From JAQBQB01 sp963757185 (GTDB lineage: Bacteria; Gemmatimonadota; Gemmatimonadetes; Gemmatimonadales; Gemmatimonadaceae), in NCBI GenBank assembly GCA_963757185.1, contig CAVWQI010000006.1, forward strand, positions 83,338 through 147,337: a stretch of DNA of 64,000 nucleotides. The letters run 5' to 3'. Position 1 is the stretch's first letter. Each line of letters opens with the position of its first letter. A program made the position numbers and the translations under genes. The notes under the pieces were generated by a model. That model was not told where the DNA came from. It searched no databases and saw only the letters and a program-made list of their open reading frames with translations. Below are positions 8,788 through 17,556 of the stretch, piece by piece.

Positions 8788-9498
8788 CTAAGCGCGGCCG
8801 CGACGAAACACCATCACGTTCTTCGCGAACCATGGCGAAACCTTCCCCTCCCACTCGCCACGCCACCGCCGGCTCAGCGGCTCATCCATGCGATAGCCGC
8901 GCGTCGCGAACTTGGCGATCCAATAATCGTGCGGCTGCTCGTTTACGTGGTCGAGTCCCCCCTGACCCGGCGTCGCCGCCGTGAAGACGACCGTGCCCGA
9001 TTGCGACACGAGCAGTTCCAGGTAGCGGTTCGCGGACGACGCCGGCAAGTGCTCCGCGACCTCTGTCGACAGCACGACGTCGTACGCGACGTCGGGAGCG
9101 CGGAGACCATCCCGTTCGAGATCGAACCTCTTCACATCGAGGCCGCGCGAGCGACACAGCTTTAGTGCCGCGTCGCCGTACTCGAGTCCGCGCGCGTCGA
9201 CCCCATGGCGACGAAACTCGACGAGCATCGCACCGGTTCCGCATCCGACGTCCAACAGCGATCTAGGATGAAGATCGCGAACAACGCATTCCACGATCGT
9301 CGGCGCGCTTTGGCCAGTGGAGTCGTCGACCCCGCGGTAGTAGTCGGCGTTGTACATCTCGTCGTGCTGATCGGCAGCGGCGCGCGGAATGCGCTGTTTG
9401 AGCCAACCCAGCGCCGGGGATGACCGCGTAGCGGTGCGCAGCGATTCCGGCACCAGGTGCCACATCTGTTTCGCCAATCGGAAAGGCGTGATCGTCAT
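8788..9498 (-). CDS. Class I SAM-dependent methyltransferase
   Basis: A 236-residue protein with the Rossmann methyltransferase core: motif I LLDVGCGTGAMLVEF, an acidic strand end (GLEYGDAALKLC), and LSTEVAEHLPASSANRYL as the motif II/III region. The C-terminal part (DYWIAKFATRGYRMDEPLS) is typical of Methyltransf_11/23 proteins. ATG 9498 (MTITPFRLAKQMWHLVPESL) is preferred to a start at 9669 because the extra N-terminus is low-complexity and Arg/Pro-rich. The substrate is unknown; such enzymes often act on polysaccharide or small-molecule precursors. Confidence 0.85.
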   Translation of the reverse strand: MTITPFRLAKQMWHLVPESLRTATRSSPALGWLKQRIPRAAADQHDEMYNADYYRGVDDSTGQSAPTIVECVVRDLHPRSLLDVGCGTGAMLVEFRRHGVDARGLEYGDAALKLCRSRGLDVKRFDLERDGLRAPDVAYDVVLSTEVAEHLPASSANRYLELLVSQSGTVVFTAATPGQGGLDHVNEQPHDYWIAKFATRGYRMDEPLSRRWRGEWEGKVSPWFAKNVMVFRRGRA

Positions 9499-9681
9499 AC
9501 TCGCAAAGAGGATCCGGTCGGGAATCTTGGCAAGACCTGCCCTAGTTGGCGTTCCGGTCGGCGTAGCGGGTTCAGGCGGGACTTGCGGGCGCGTTTTTCG
9601 GTGCAGCCACGCCGGCGGCTGGCGCGAGGGCGCGATCGGTCGTACTTCCATGGAAGCCTTCCAATCCAATTCGGGGGACTC

Positions 9682-10554
9682 ATGGCTCGCCGCGCGCTAC
9701 CGAGATCGATCATCCTGCTCGCCGCCCTCAGCGCGGCTTGCGCTACGAAGAAGCCGTCGTCGCCGACGCCCATTCAAGCCGGATCGCACGACATGTCCCC
9801 GTCGTCAGCTCACGACATGTCCGGTCACGACATGTCGGCCATGGGCTCGCACTCCAACACGGAGATGGCGTTTCTCTTTCCCGACGGCGACGACAAGGGC
9901 TGGTCGAAGATCGAGAACGGCTCACAGCACAACATGGCTCCGGAAATTCCGCTCGCGAAATTGCCGGCGGCGACGCGTGTGGAATTGCTGCGGCAGCTCG
10001 CGCTCACGATGGACGTCATCAAGAAGTATCCGACCGTCAAGGACGCCGAAACCGCGGGCTATCGTCGCGCCGGTCCGTTCATCCCCGGACTCGGCACGCA
10101 CTACGTCGGCGGGCGAATGGGAGGAGGCCGAGGCTCCGCGATGACGGACGACGACATCCTGCATCCGTCGACGATCATCTACGTCGGCAACAAGCCGGAC
10201 TCGCCGATCGCCGGATTCATGTACATCTCGAGCGTGATGGCCGGCGCGCCGGAGCCCGAAGGCTTCGCGGGACCGAACGATCACTGGCACTACCACACGG
10301 GCATCTGTCTCGTGCGCGGCGCGAACGGCGCCCAGGAAGCGCTGGGGTTCGACGGCAGCATCACGCAGGACGGATGCAAGACGAAGAAGGGAAACTGGGT
10401 GGCGACCACTCAGTACCTGCTCCACGTGTGGACCGTGCCGGGCTACTCGAATCCGCTGGGAGTGTTCGCGCACGCGAACCCCGCGCTCACATGCGGCGAC
10501 GCGACGTACTACACCGACGACCACGACATCACGAATCAGTGCAAGCAGCCCTAG
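9682..10554 (+). CDS. His/Met-rich exported lipoprotein of unknown function
   Basis: A 290-residue protein with a lipobox signal (ALSAAC, Cys20). A short His/Met segment follows with three HDMS repeats (SHDMSPSSAHDMSGHDMSAM), which could bind copper or another soft metal. The main domain (about 60-290) has a conserved-looking histidine cluster NDHWHYHTGIC and later LLHVWTVPGYSNPLG with FAHANPAL. Cysteines near the end may form disulphides. The start at 9682 follows a GGGGGA sequence. The metal role is inference. Its stop codon overlaps that of the convergent gene within CTAG. Confidence 0.75.
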   Translation: MARRALPRSIILLAALSAACATKKPSSPTPIQAGSHDMSPSSAHDMSGHDMSAMGSHSNTEMAFLFPDGDDKGWSKIENGSQHNMAPEIPLAKLPAATRVELLRQLALTMDVIKKYPTVKDAETAGYRRAGPFIPGLGTHYVGGRMGGGRGSAMTDDDILHPSTIIYVGNKPDSPIAGFMYISSVMAGAPEPEGFAGPNDHWHYHTGICLVRGANGAQEALGFDGSITQDGCKTKKGNWVATTQYLLHVWTVPGYSNPLGVFAHANPALTCGDATYYTDDHDITNQCKQP

Positions 10555-11249
10555 GCCAGAATGTTCACCGCCCGCGCGGCGACGAGCGCCAGCGTGCCGA
10601 GCGAGATGGTCGACTCGAGCATCATCAACAGCTTCATCCGGGCCGTCAGCGGCATCGCGTCGGTCGGTGAGAACGCCGTCGAGGTGTTGAACGACAGAAA
10701 GAGGTAGTCGACGTAGCCCGGCTTTGCATCGGCACCGACGGTCCCGGGCGGGAGCGTCGCGCGAGGAAAGATGAACTCGGATGGCCCGCGGTGATCACGC
10801 CAGTCGAGCCAGGGGCCGCCGCGGTCGAGCACCCAGTACCAGACTGAGAAAACGACGACGTTCGTGGCCCAGATGTTCAGCGCATCCAGCAGCAGCGCCC
10901 GTCCGTTCTGAATTTGTCCGGCCAGCAACGCGCTTATCAGCAGCAGGAGCGATCGCGCGTTGGCGAGGCTGATGATGACGACAAGGGTCAGTCCAAGTGC
11001 GAGGTTGAAACGGCGGTACGAGTTCGCCGATACCCACTCCTGCTTCGTGTGCGCGCGCCACGCGAGCCCTTCGGCGCGAAGGGTCGTCGCGGTGAGCGGA
11101 ACCAACAGGATGAGCTCGAGGACGGGCGCGAGCCATCGCGTCCAGTATCCAAAATCGTTGATCAGGGAGAACTGCAAGCCCACGACGACCGCGACGGCGC
11201 CGCGCACGAGCCAGCGGTCGAGCATCTCTGGGTGAACGTCGTCGGACAT
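10551..11249 (-). CDS. Polytopic membrane protein, channel-like C-terminus
   Basis: A 232-residue integral membrane protein with about six helices, including AVAVVVGLQFSLINDFGYW, LELILLVPLTATTL and FNLALGLTLVVIISLANA. Near the C-terminus, DYLFLSFNTSTAFSPTDAMP followed by a last helix (LALVAARAVNIL) resembles the re-entrant loop plus helix of two-helix ion channels, but there is no canonical K+ selectivity TVGYG motif. ATG 11249 (MSDDVHPEMLDRW) begins just before the first helix; upstream codons are not membrane-like. The function is unknown. The stop codon is shared with the convergent lipoprotein gene in CTAG 10551-10554. Confidence 0.7.
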   Translation of the reverse strand: MSDDVHPEMLDRWLVRGAVAVVVGLQFSLINDFGYWTRWLAPVLELILLVPLTATTLRAEGLAWRAHTKQEWVSANSYRRFNLALGLTLVVIISLANARSLLLLISALLAGQIQNGRALLLDALNIWATNVVVFSVWYWVLDRGGPWLDWRDHRGPSEFIFPRATLPPGTVGADAKPGYVDYLFLSFNTSTAFSPTDAMPLTARMKLLMMLESTISLGTLALVAARAVNILA

Positions 11250-11544
11250 GACGCCGAATCGACGCGCGAACACGGCATCCGCGGCTATGGCACCATGGGC
11301 GCACCAACCGATGCTGCCGCCGGCGGCGATCGCGCTCCGGCGCGACACGTAGCGTCCGCAACGACACCCTCGCGGCCGTGTAACGGCGACCTTGTCGCTA
11401 TACAAGAACTCTCGTTGCAACGGATCGCCGCGCCGCATCGGCATCGGACCGCGACTTGCCCTCCGTACAACTTCGGTAGCCGCATGGCCACCCGCCGCAC
11501 CCGGCCCGTCGCCGCGAGCGGCGTCAGCGTTCGGCAGGGAGATC
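11250..11544. other. Divergent intergenic region
   Basis: This 295-base stretch lies between the start of the membrane-protein gene (minus strand) and the first of two paralogous lipoprotein genes (plus strand), so it should carry promoters for both. I see no confident promoter or small gene. The frame of the upstream gene stays open across it but encodes no membrane-like sequence. Confidence 0.5.
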
Positions 11545-12219
11545 ATGATGTTCCGCCCGTCTCGTGTCGCCGTCGGCGCGCTCGTGCTGATGGCCGCCGC
11601 CTGTAGCGACTCCGACAACGTCGTACACACCCTCAATGCCGCCACCGTCCGCCTCGTCAACGACACGGACACTCCGCTTTCGCTCGTCAACGCGGGCATC
11701 CTCGATCCGGTGAACTCGGCGCTCGTGTTCGGTCAGGCTTCGGCCTGCGTGCTCGTCGATCTGACCCAGATCCCGACGCTCACCATCACGAACGTTGCGG
11801 GCGCGACGATCGCCTTCACGCCGATCCTCTCCGCGGGCGACAACGTGACGGTGGTCGCGTTCGGCGCTACGGTCGGCAACGTCGCTACGGGCACCGTACA
11901 GTTTGCGACCCTGAACAATCGTTTCGCGCCCGCTTTGAACAGCGCGGGATTGCGCTTCTTCAACGGCGTGTCGACCACCGGCCCGCTCGTCATGCGGCGC
12001 AACGGCCTCGTTCTCACGCCATTCGTCGGGTTCGGCGCGGCGAGCGGCTTCGTGAGCGTGCCGATCGACTCGGCGTCGATCACGTTCTCCAACCAAAACT
12101 CCTTCGTTCTCGACGCGGGCCAGATGGCGTTCCCGCTCGGCCAGAACTCGACCGTGGTGGTGGGACCGCCCGCACCCGAGACCGTACCTCTTCGCTTCTT
12201 CACCGTGCAGGGCTGTTGA
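11545..12219 (+). CDS. DUF4397-like lipoprotein, paralog 1
   Basis: A 224-residue lipoprotein. The signal peptide ends MAAAC (Cys20) and an Asp/Ser linker follows. The rest is beta-rich, with a pattern close to DUF4397-type domains: ATVRLVNDTDTPLSLVNAG, then LRFFNGVSTTGPLVMRRNG and a C-terminal PLRFFTVQGC that closes with Cys. AGGGAGA just upstream supports ATG 11545 (a second ATG follows at once). It is clearly paralogous along its length to the next gene, including the leader. A role in surface binding or matrix structure is possible but not shown. Confidence 0.8.
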   Translation: MMFRPSRVAVGALVLMAAACSDSDNVVHTLNAATVRLVNDTDTPLSLVNAGILDPVNSALVFGQASACVLVDLTQIPTLTITNVAGATIAFTPILSAGDNVTVVAFGATVGNVATGTVQFATLNNRFAPALNSAGLRFFNGVSTTGPLVMRRNGLVLTPFVGFGAASGFVSVPIDSASITFSNQNSFVLDAGQMAFPLGQNSTVVVGPPAPETVPLRFFTVQGC

Positions 12220-12269
12220 ACGCTGCCGCGACGCGCAGCGCCGGCGTCAGCGTTCGCCAGGGAGAGCTC

Positions 12270-12929
12270 ATGATGTTCCGCCCGTCTCGTTTCGTCGTCG
12301 GCGCGCTGGCGCTGATCGTCACCGCCTGTAACGACGACAACTTCGTGCCCTTCAATTCCGCCGCCGTCCGTCTCGTCAACGACACGAACACGCCGATCGT
12401 GTTCACCGACGCCGGGATCGTCAACCCAACGACCGCGAGGCTCGGCTTCGGTCAGTCGTCCGCTTGCGTGTCCGTCGATCTATCCAACACGAGCATACTC
12501 TCCGTCACGAATGCCGCGACCGGTGAACCGATCCCCTTCGCGCCACGGCTCACCGTCGGGGGCAGCGTGATAGTCGTCGCCGTTGTTGATAGGGTGGGCA
12601 ACATACAGTTCGCGACACTGAACGATCGTTTCCTGCCCGCCACGAACGACGCCGGGTTGAGCTTCTTCAATGGCGTGTCGAGCACCGGGCCGCTCCTGAT
12701 GCAGCGCAACGGTATCTCTTTCACGCCACTCGTCGACTTCGGCACGTCGAGCAGCTTCATGAGCGTGTCGGTCGATTCAGCGTCGATCACGTTTGCCGAC
12801 CAGGTTTCGATCGTCCTCGACGCCGGCCAGCTCGCGTTCCCGCTCGCTCAGAACTCGACAGTCGTGGTGGGCCCACCGGCTCCCGCGGCGACGGCTCCTC
12901 TTCGGTTTTTCACCGTGCAGGGCTGTTGA
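12270..12929 (+). CDS. DUF4397-like lipoprotein, paralog 2
   Basis: A 219-residue lipoprotein 50 bases downstream of its paralog. The signal peptide MMFRPSRFVVGALAL is nearly the same, with lipobox VTAC (Cys20). Matching blocks follow: AAVRLVNDTNTPIVFTDAG, LSFFNGVSSTGPLLMQRNG and the identical end PLRFFTVQGC. The start is supported by AGGGAGA. The gene pair and its leader (shared GGCGTCAGCGTTCG) look like one tandem duplication that has since diverged. The function is unknown; the two are probably co-transcribed. Confidence 0.8.
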   Translation: MMFRPSRFVVGALALIVTACNDDNFVPFNSAAVRLVNDTNTPIVFTDAGIVNPTTARLGFGQSSACVSVDLSNTSILSVTNAATGEPIPFAPRLTVGGSVIVVAVVDRVGNIQFATLNDRFLPATNDAGLSFFNGVSSTGPLLMQRNGISFTPLVDFGTSSSFMSVSVDSASITFADQVSIVLDAGQLAFPLAQNSTVVVGPPAPAATAPLRFFTVQGC

Positions 12930-13300
12930 CCGCGATCTTCGGTCGCAGCCGCCCCCACTCTGACGCAACCTGTCGACTCGAGCCCGACTCCTTAATGTGT
13001 AAGATGGGAAAGGGCCGCCCCCTGGAGTCCCTTGGCGAATCGTGGCGCGCGTGAGACCCGAGAGCCCGACGACGGCTTCGGCTGATTCGAGTACTCACCA
13101 ACGCGCCTGAGCGTCTTTGCCTGGCGAGAGCCGGAACGCAACTCCCTGCGCCGAAGTTCCACAAAAGAATCCGTACGTCTTGCGCGCACACGGTTCGGAA
13201 CTCTTTCCAGCGTGCTTCGTTGGGAAGAAACCCGGGAACAACCGAAATCAACGCGCGCGACGCCTCGCGCATTCTCTTTACGCATTGGAGAGTTCTCAGC
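12930..13300. other. 371-base intergenic region upstream of the propeller lipoprotein
   Basis: I see no coding sequence here. GGAAC at 13197-13201 followed 16 bases later by CGTT at 13218-13221 loosely resembles an ECF-type promoter, and an ECF sigma gene lies 1.5 kb downstream, but the match is weak. TTGGAGAG near 13285 provides the ribosome-binding site of the next gene. The rest shows nothing recognisable. Confidence 0.35.
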
Positions 13301-14452
13301 ATGCGCAGCTCACTTCTTGCCGCCTTCGCGGCGCTTAGCCTGGTGGCGTGCAGTGATTCACCGACCGGCCCGCGCTCGGCCGCGCTGAGCGCGCCCGCGT
13401 TCGACGCCAACCACGGCGACGGCGCGTCCGGGGCCGTGTTCACGCAGACCAACGCCGCCGCCGGCAACGCCGTCGTCGCGTTTGCGCGTGCCGGAGACGG
13501 CTCGCTCACCTACGCCGGAACGTTCGGCACGGGCGGAAATGGGATCGGCGGCACCACCGATCCGCTGGCGTCGCAGTACTCGCTGATCCTCGATGGCGAG
13601 GATGCCAAGCTGCTGTTCGTCGTCAACGCCGGCAGCAACACCATTTCCACTTTCAGCGTCGACGGCGCAAGTCTGACGCTGCTCGGCACAACCGGTTCGC
13701 ACGGGACGCTGCCCGTCAGCCTCGCGGTAACCCGACACACCCTCTACGTCTTGAATGCGACGTCGAACAATGTCGCGGGCTTCGACATTGGTGAGAATGG
13801 CTCGCTCAGGTGGAACGCGGGTGCCTCGGCCCATCTCAGCGCGGGGGCCGGCGGCGGTGCCGCGGTTCGGGCGAGCGGCGACGGTCAGTTCCTCGCGGTG
13901 ACGGAGAAAGGAAGCGGAACGATCGACGTCTACCAAATCGGTGCGCGGGGTACGCTGGGACAGCCGGTCAGCAGCCCGTCGAGCGGGATCACCCCGTTCG
14001 GATTTGACTTCGTGAACGGCGACCGGATCGCGGTCTCCGAGGCCGGCAGCGCTGCCGCCTCCCTTTATGATGTCGGCTCGAATGGCACGCTGAATGTCGA
14101 GAGCGCATCGGTTTCCACGAACGGCCAGGCCGCGCCGTGCTGGCTGATTGCGACAACGAACGGCCGGTTCGCCTTCACCGCAAATGCGGGAAGCGGCACG
14201 ATCTCCGGCTACGGCATTGCCAACGGTTCGATGCAGCTCCTCGCGCCCAGTGGCGTAAGCGGCAGCACTGGTTCGGGCTCGACGCCGCTCGATCTGGACC
14301 TGAGCCGCGGCGACCACTTCCTGTACGTGCTGGAAAGCGGCGCCGGCCGGATCGGAGCGTTCGCGGTCTCGGGCGATGGAAGCCTCACAGCGCTTGCCGG
14401 CATCGGCGGCCTCTCGGCGTCGCACGGGTATCAGGGCCTCGCGGCGTACTGA
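13301..14452 (+). CDS. Beta-propeller (lactonase-like) lipoprotein
   Basis: A 383-residue exported lipoprotein: lipobox SLVAC (Cys17), then repeating blade-like segments such as LLFVVNAGSNTISTFSVDG, LYVLNATSNNVAGFDIGENG, LAVTEKGSGTIDVYQIG, FAFTANAGSGTISGYGIANG and FLYVLESGAGRIGAFAVSGD. This spacing is typical of the seven-bladed 6-phosphogluconolactonase/YVTN fold. ATG 13301 is preferred to 13220 because a Shine-Dalgarno sequence and signal peptide start there. Enzymatic lactonase activity should not be assumed; surface relatives of this fold often bind ligands. A strong terminator follows. Confidence 0.82.
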   Translation: MRSSLLAAFAALSLVACSDSPTGPRSAALSAPAFDANHGDGASGAVFTQTNAAAGNAVVAFARAGDGSLTYAGTFGTGGNGIGGTTDPLASQYSLILDGEDAKLLFVVNAGSNTISTFSVDGASLTLLGTTGSHGTLPVSLAVTRHTLYVLNATSNNVAGFDIGENGSLRWNAGASAHLSAGAGGGAAVRASGDGQFLAVTEKGSGTIDVYQIGARGTLGQPVSSPSSGITPFGFDFVNGDRIAVSEAGSAAASLYDVGSNGTLNVESASVSTNGQAAPCWLIATTNGRFAFTANAGSGTISGYGIANGSMQLLAPSGVSGSTGSGSTPLDLDLSRGDHFLYVLESGAGRIGAFAVSGDGSLTALAGIGGLSASHGYQGLAAY

Positions 14453-14474
14453 AGCGGCGGACTTCGAGAAACGG

Positions 14475-14505
14475 CAGCCCCGTGCGACTCGCACGGGGCT
14501 GTTTT
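14475..14505 (+). terminator. Rho-independent terminator
   Basis: Perfect 11-bp stem CAGCCCCGTGC / GCACGGGGCTG with a five-base loop, followed directly by TTTT, 22 bases after the propeller lipoprotein stop codon. Confidence 0.9.
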
Positions 14506-14681
14506 CGCCTCGACCCTGCCGCGCAGCGTGATCGCATCGGATCGCGCGCCACGCCCACCCAACAAACCAACCGTTGGCGGAAGCCCGGTGCGCTTCGGCG
14601 GAATCTTCGTTGGGCCTTCCGATGCTACGCCCTACCATGGCGGCGGACACGAACCTGGCCAACGCCTCGGAGGACACGACC

Positions 14682-15254
14682 ATGTCAGACGTCGCCAACG
14701 ACGCAACACCGTCAACATTCGACTCGCTGCTGTATCCACTCTTGGACTCGGCTTACGGCATGGCGATCGGCCTGACCGGCGAGCGGGCCGACGCCGAGGA
14801 CCTCGTTCAGGAGGCGGTGTTGCACGCTCTGCGCGGGTTCGGCCGATTCGCGCCGGGGACCAATTTCAAAGCGTGGTTCTTTCGCATTCTCCACAACGCG
14901 TTTCTGACCCGGCTCCGCACATCGCATGGGGACAAGCGCCACGTACATCTCGATGGCGCGCCGGAGCTGACGCTGGTGGAGAGCACCGATGGCGGTCGCC
15001 AATCGTTCGGTCGGGATCCTTCGTTGCTCGCCGAATTCGATCTGGACGAGGTGGCGGCGGCGCTCCAGCGCTTGCCCGACGAGCACCGGGTCGTGGCCAC
15101 GATGTGCTTTGTCGACGAGCTGTCGTATCAAGAAACGGCGGATGCCCTCGGAATCCCCGTCGGCACCGTGCGGTCACGGCTTCATCGCGCTCGAAAGATG
15201 CTGCAATCGCAGTTGCTTCTTCTGGCCCAAGACCATGGCCTCGTCGCCGCCTAA
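14682..15254 (+). CDS. ECF-type RNA polymerase sigma factor
   Basis: A 190-residue sigma factor. Region 2 (residues about 15-80) shows AYGMAIGLTGERADAEDLVQ and the core-binding/-10 helix FKAWFFRILHNAFLTRLR. Region 4 (about 125-180) shows LQRLPDEHRVVATMCFVDEL and the helix-turn-helix YQETADALGIPVGTVRSRLH. The start at 14682 is set by GGAGG at 14669-14673; an upstream in-frame ATG at 14574 lacks this. No anti-sigma gene is adjacent, so control may be transcriptional or by another route. It ends four bases before the convergent LytTR regulator. Confidence 0.93.
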   Translation: MSDVANDATPSTFDSLLYPLLDSAYGMAIGLTGERADAEDLVQEAVLHALRGFGRFAPGTNFKAWFFRILHNAFLTRLRTSHGDKRHVHLDGAPELTLVESTDGGRQSFGRDPSLLAEFDLDEVAAALQRLPDEHRVVATMCFVDELSYQETADALGIPVGTVRSRLHRARKMLQSQLLLLAQDHGLVAA

Positions 15255-15258
15255 GCCA

Positions 15259-16035
15259 TCACTCCGTAGGGCGGTCGAGCGCCAGCACCCGGTCGCGAAA
15301 CGAACGACTCACGGTGAGGCGCTCGCCGCCTTGCAGAATCACGACCAGGGCACCGGCGTACCAAGGCTGGATTTCCTTGATCCAATCGACGTTCACGATC
15401 GCCGAACGGTGGACGCGAACGAAGTGTGCGGGATCGAGCCGCTCCTCGAGGGCGCGCATGCTCTCGTGCATCAAGTACCCGGATCCCGTGCCGACATGCA
15501 GCCGCACGTAGTTGTCGGCCGCCTCGATCCATCGAAGGTCAACGGTCTTCACGATGATGATGCGGCCGTCGGTGTTCACCAGCAGACGATCGGTATAGCG
15601 TCGCTGGCTCCGCAGGGCGTCGAGCATCTTCAGCGCTTCGGGCCCGAGTCCCTGGTCGGCGGGCTGCGCGAGGCGCTTCTTCGCATGTTGGAGCGTGCGC
15701 GCAAACCGGTCGCGGTCGAACGGCTTGAGCAAATAGCCGACCGCGTGCACCTCGAATGCCGCGAGCGCGTACTGGTCGTACGCAGTCACGAAGATCGTCG
15801 CCGGCATGGCGTCGACGCCGACTTCATCAATCACGCCGAAGCCATCGAGCTCCGGCATCTGGACGTCGAGGAATACGAGCGACGGACGTAACTCCCGGAT
15901 TGCCGTCACGGCGCGCCGGCCGTTCGGCGCCTCGCCCACGATCGCAATGTCCTCGTCGTCGCGCAGCAGCGTGCGGAGACCTTTGCGGGCGATCGACTCA
16001 TCGTCCACGATGAGGGCGCGTATTGCCATGGACAT
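15259..16035 (-). CDS. LytTR family response regulator
   Basis: A 258-residue two-component response regulator. The receiver domain (about 5-125) has the acidic pair D11/D12, phosphoacceptor Asp57 in VFLDVQMPELDG, and the conserved Lys in YLLKPFD. The C-terminal LytTR DNA-binding domain (about 150-255) contains IRWIEAADNYV-like sequence (DLRWIEAADNYVRLH) and FVRVHRSAIVNVDWI. It is divergent from the histidine kinase gene, with 31 bases between start codons; they are almost certainly partners. Regulators of this type usually control surface or secreted functions; targets here are unknown. Confidence 0.95.
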   Translation of the reverse strand: MSMAIRALIVDDESIARKGLRTLLRDDEDIAIVGEAPNGRRAVTAIRELRPSLVFLDVQMPELDGFGVIDEVGVDAMPATIFVTAYDQYALAAFEVHAVGYLLKPFDRDRFARTLQHAKKRLAQPADQGLGPEALKMLDALRSQRRYTDRLLVNTDGRIIIVKTVDLRWIEAADNYVRLHVGTGSGYLMHESMRALEERLDPAHFVRVHRSAIVNVDWIKEIQPWYAGALVVILQGGERLTVSRSFRDRVLALDRPTE

Positions 16036-16066
16036 ACCCTAGCCGGCGGCAGAATCTTCATCAACG

Positions 16067-17206
16067 ATGACCTCCCCGACTCGAGAGGCGTACGCATTGA
16101 CACCGTCGCCCAAGACGCCTCTTGCGATTCTGACGCGGTGGGCCGGGTATGCCGCGCTCTGGACGACGATTGCCGCCCTGTTTACGGGCCTCTCGGCGTT
16201 GGTGTACGCTCTGATGAGTGGCTATGGCCACGGCCGTCCTGGGGGCCCGCCGCCGATCGCGGAGTGGGCGGCGAATTTCGCGACGATGTTGGCGGACTGG
16301 TATCTGTGGGCGCTATTCGCACCGTTGGTATTCTGGCTGGGCGCCCGGATCTCCTTCACGGGGCGTGGGTGGCTCCGCGTCGTTGTCCCGCATCTCGTGC
16401 TCGGCGTGGCCATCGCGTTCGCCAAGCTCGGCGTCCGCTATTGGATTGGACGCGCCATTCCAATGCTGGCCGTGCAATGGCCCGGCATTCTCGATACTCT
16501 GCCGACGAACGCGTTGGTATACTGGTTGATTCTGGGAGTCGGGTATGCGCTCGACTACTACCGTCGCTTTCGAGATCGAGAGCTCAAGGCGGCGCAACTC
16601 GAGTCGCGCCTGGCTCGAGCGCAGCTGGACGTACTGCGCATGCAGCTCCATCCCCATTTTCTGTTCAACACGCTGCACACGGTCTCGGTTCTGGTGCGCG
16701 AGGGCGATAACGACACCGCTGACCGGGTCATCTCACGCCTGAGCGAGCTGCTGCGTCTCTCGATCGATCTGGAAGCGACGAACGAGGTCCCCCTGTCGCG
16801 CGAACTCGAGATCCTATCGTCTTACCTCGACATTCAGCAGACGCGATTCCAAGAACGATTGCGCGTCTCGGTCGACGTCGATGCTGACGCACGCGACGGG
16901 CTGGTACCGACATTGATCCTGCAGCCGTTGGTCGAGAACTCGATTCGTCATGGCATCGGCCATCGAGAGACGGGCGGTCGCGTCGACATCGTCGGCCGGC
17001 GGGTAGGCGACCGCCTCGACATGACGATTCGCGACGACGGCCCAGGTATGACGACGAGCGCACCCAACGGCTCGGGCGGCGTTGGGCTGGCGAATACGCG
17101 TGCGCGCCTCGAGCAGCTCTACGGAGCCGACCACCGGTTCGAGTGCCGCAACGAAACAGCCGGGGGATTCACAGTCCTCGTCAGCGTGCCGTGGCGGCCC
17201 GCCTGA
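16067..17206 (+). CDS. LytS/YehU-type sensor histidine kinase
   Basis: A 379-residue kinase with four probable membrane helices in residues about 20-170 (for example WAGYAALWTTIAALFTGLSA and VVPHLVLGVAIAFAKLGVR). A short coiled coil follows, then the His_kinase motif MQLHPHFLFNTLHTV with the phospho-His at about 197. The HATPase domain has ILQPLVENSIRHG (N box) and IRDDGPGM (G box), ending VGLANTRARLEQLYG. There is no separate periplasmic sensor domain, so sensing is probably through the membrane helices. It pairs with the divergent LytTR regulator. Confidence 0.95.
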   Translation: MTSPTREAYALTPSPKTPLAILTRWAGYAALWTTIAALFTGLSALVYALMSGYGHGRPGGPPPIAEWAANFATMLADWYLWALFAPLVFWLGARISFTGRGWLRVVVPHLVLGVAIAFAKLGVRYWIGRAIPMLAVQWPGILDTLPTNALVYWLILGVGYALDYYRRFRDRELKAAQLESRLARAQLDVLRMQLHPHFLFNTLHTVSVLVREGDNDTADRVISRLSELLRLSIDLEATNEVPLSRELEILSSYLDIQQTRFQERLRVSVDVDADARDGLVPTLILQPLVENSIRHGIGHRETGGRVDIVGRRVGDRLDMTIRDDGPGMTTSAPNGSGGVGLANTRARLEQLYGADHRFECRNETAGGFTVLVSVPWRPA

Positions 17207-17334
17207 CCCTGCTCGAACAGGGCAGGACAAGTCCATGAACGTCCATGAACGACGAGGAACGGGCGGCAGCGTCCGCGGTAACGCGGCCTCGTCCGGCTGG
17301 ACGTAATCTCTTCTGCCTACAACAACTTAGAGAG

Positions 17335-17407
17335 TTGCCCCTCCTGGGATCGAACCAGGACTCTCCTGATCCAGAGTCAGGCGTGTTGCCAGTTACACCA
17401 AGGGGCA
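17335..17407 (-). tRNA. tRNA-Gln (anticodon CUG)
   Basis: A 73-nucleotide cloverleaf on the minus strand. The acceptor stem starts U1 and pairs with A72, as in glutamine tRNAs. The anticodon arm is CCTGA-CTCTGGA-TCAGG with anticodon CUG, and the T arm is CCTGG-TTCGATC-CCAGG. No CCA is encoded. A long plus-strand reading frame runs across this gene and must start downstream of it. Confidence 0.95.
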
Positions 17408-17556
17408 AAAAATCGCCGTCTCCTCGCGGAGCGGCGAAGATTTTGAGTATAGTTCACAAAGCACACCCGTTCAACCCTGATGGCGGCTCCGCCGCCGCTC
17501 CAGAGTCCGGATCCGCGCACCTGCGCAGGATCCGTAAACTCATCACCGGCAGCCGC

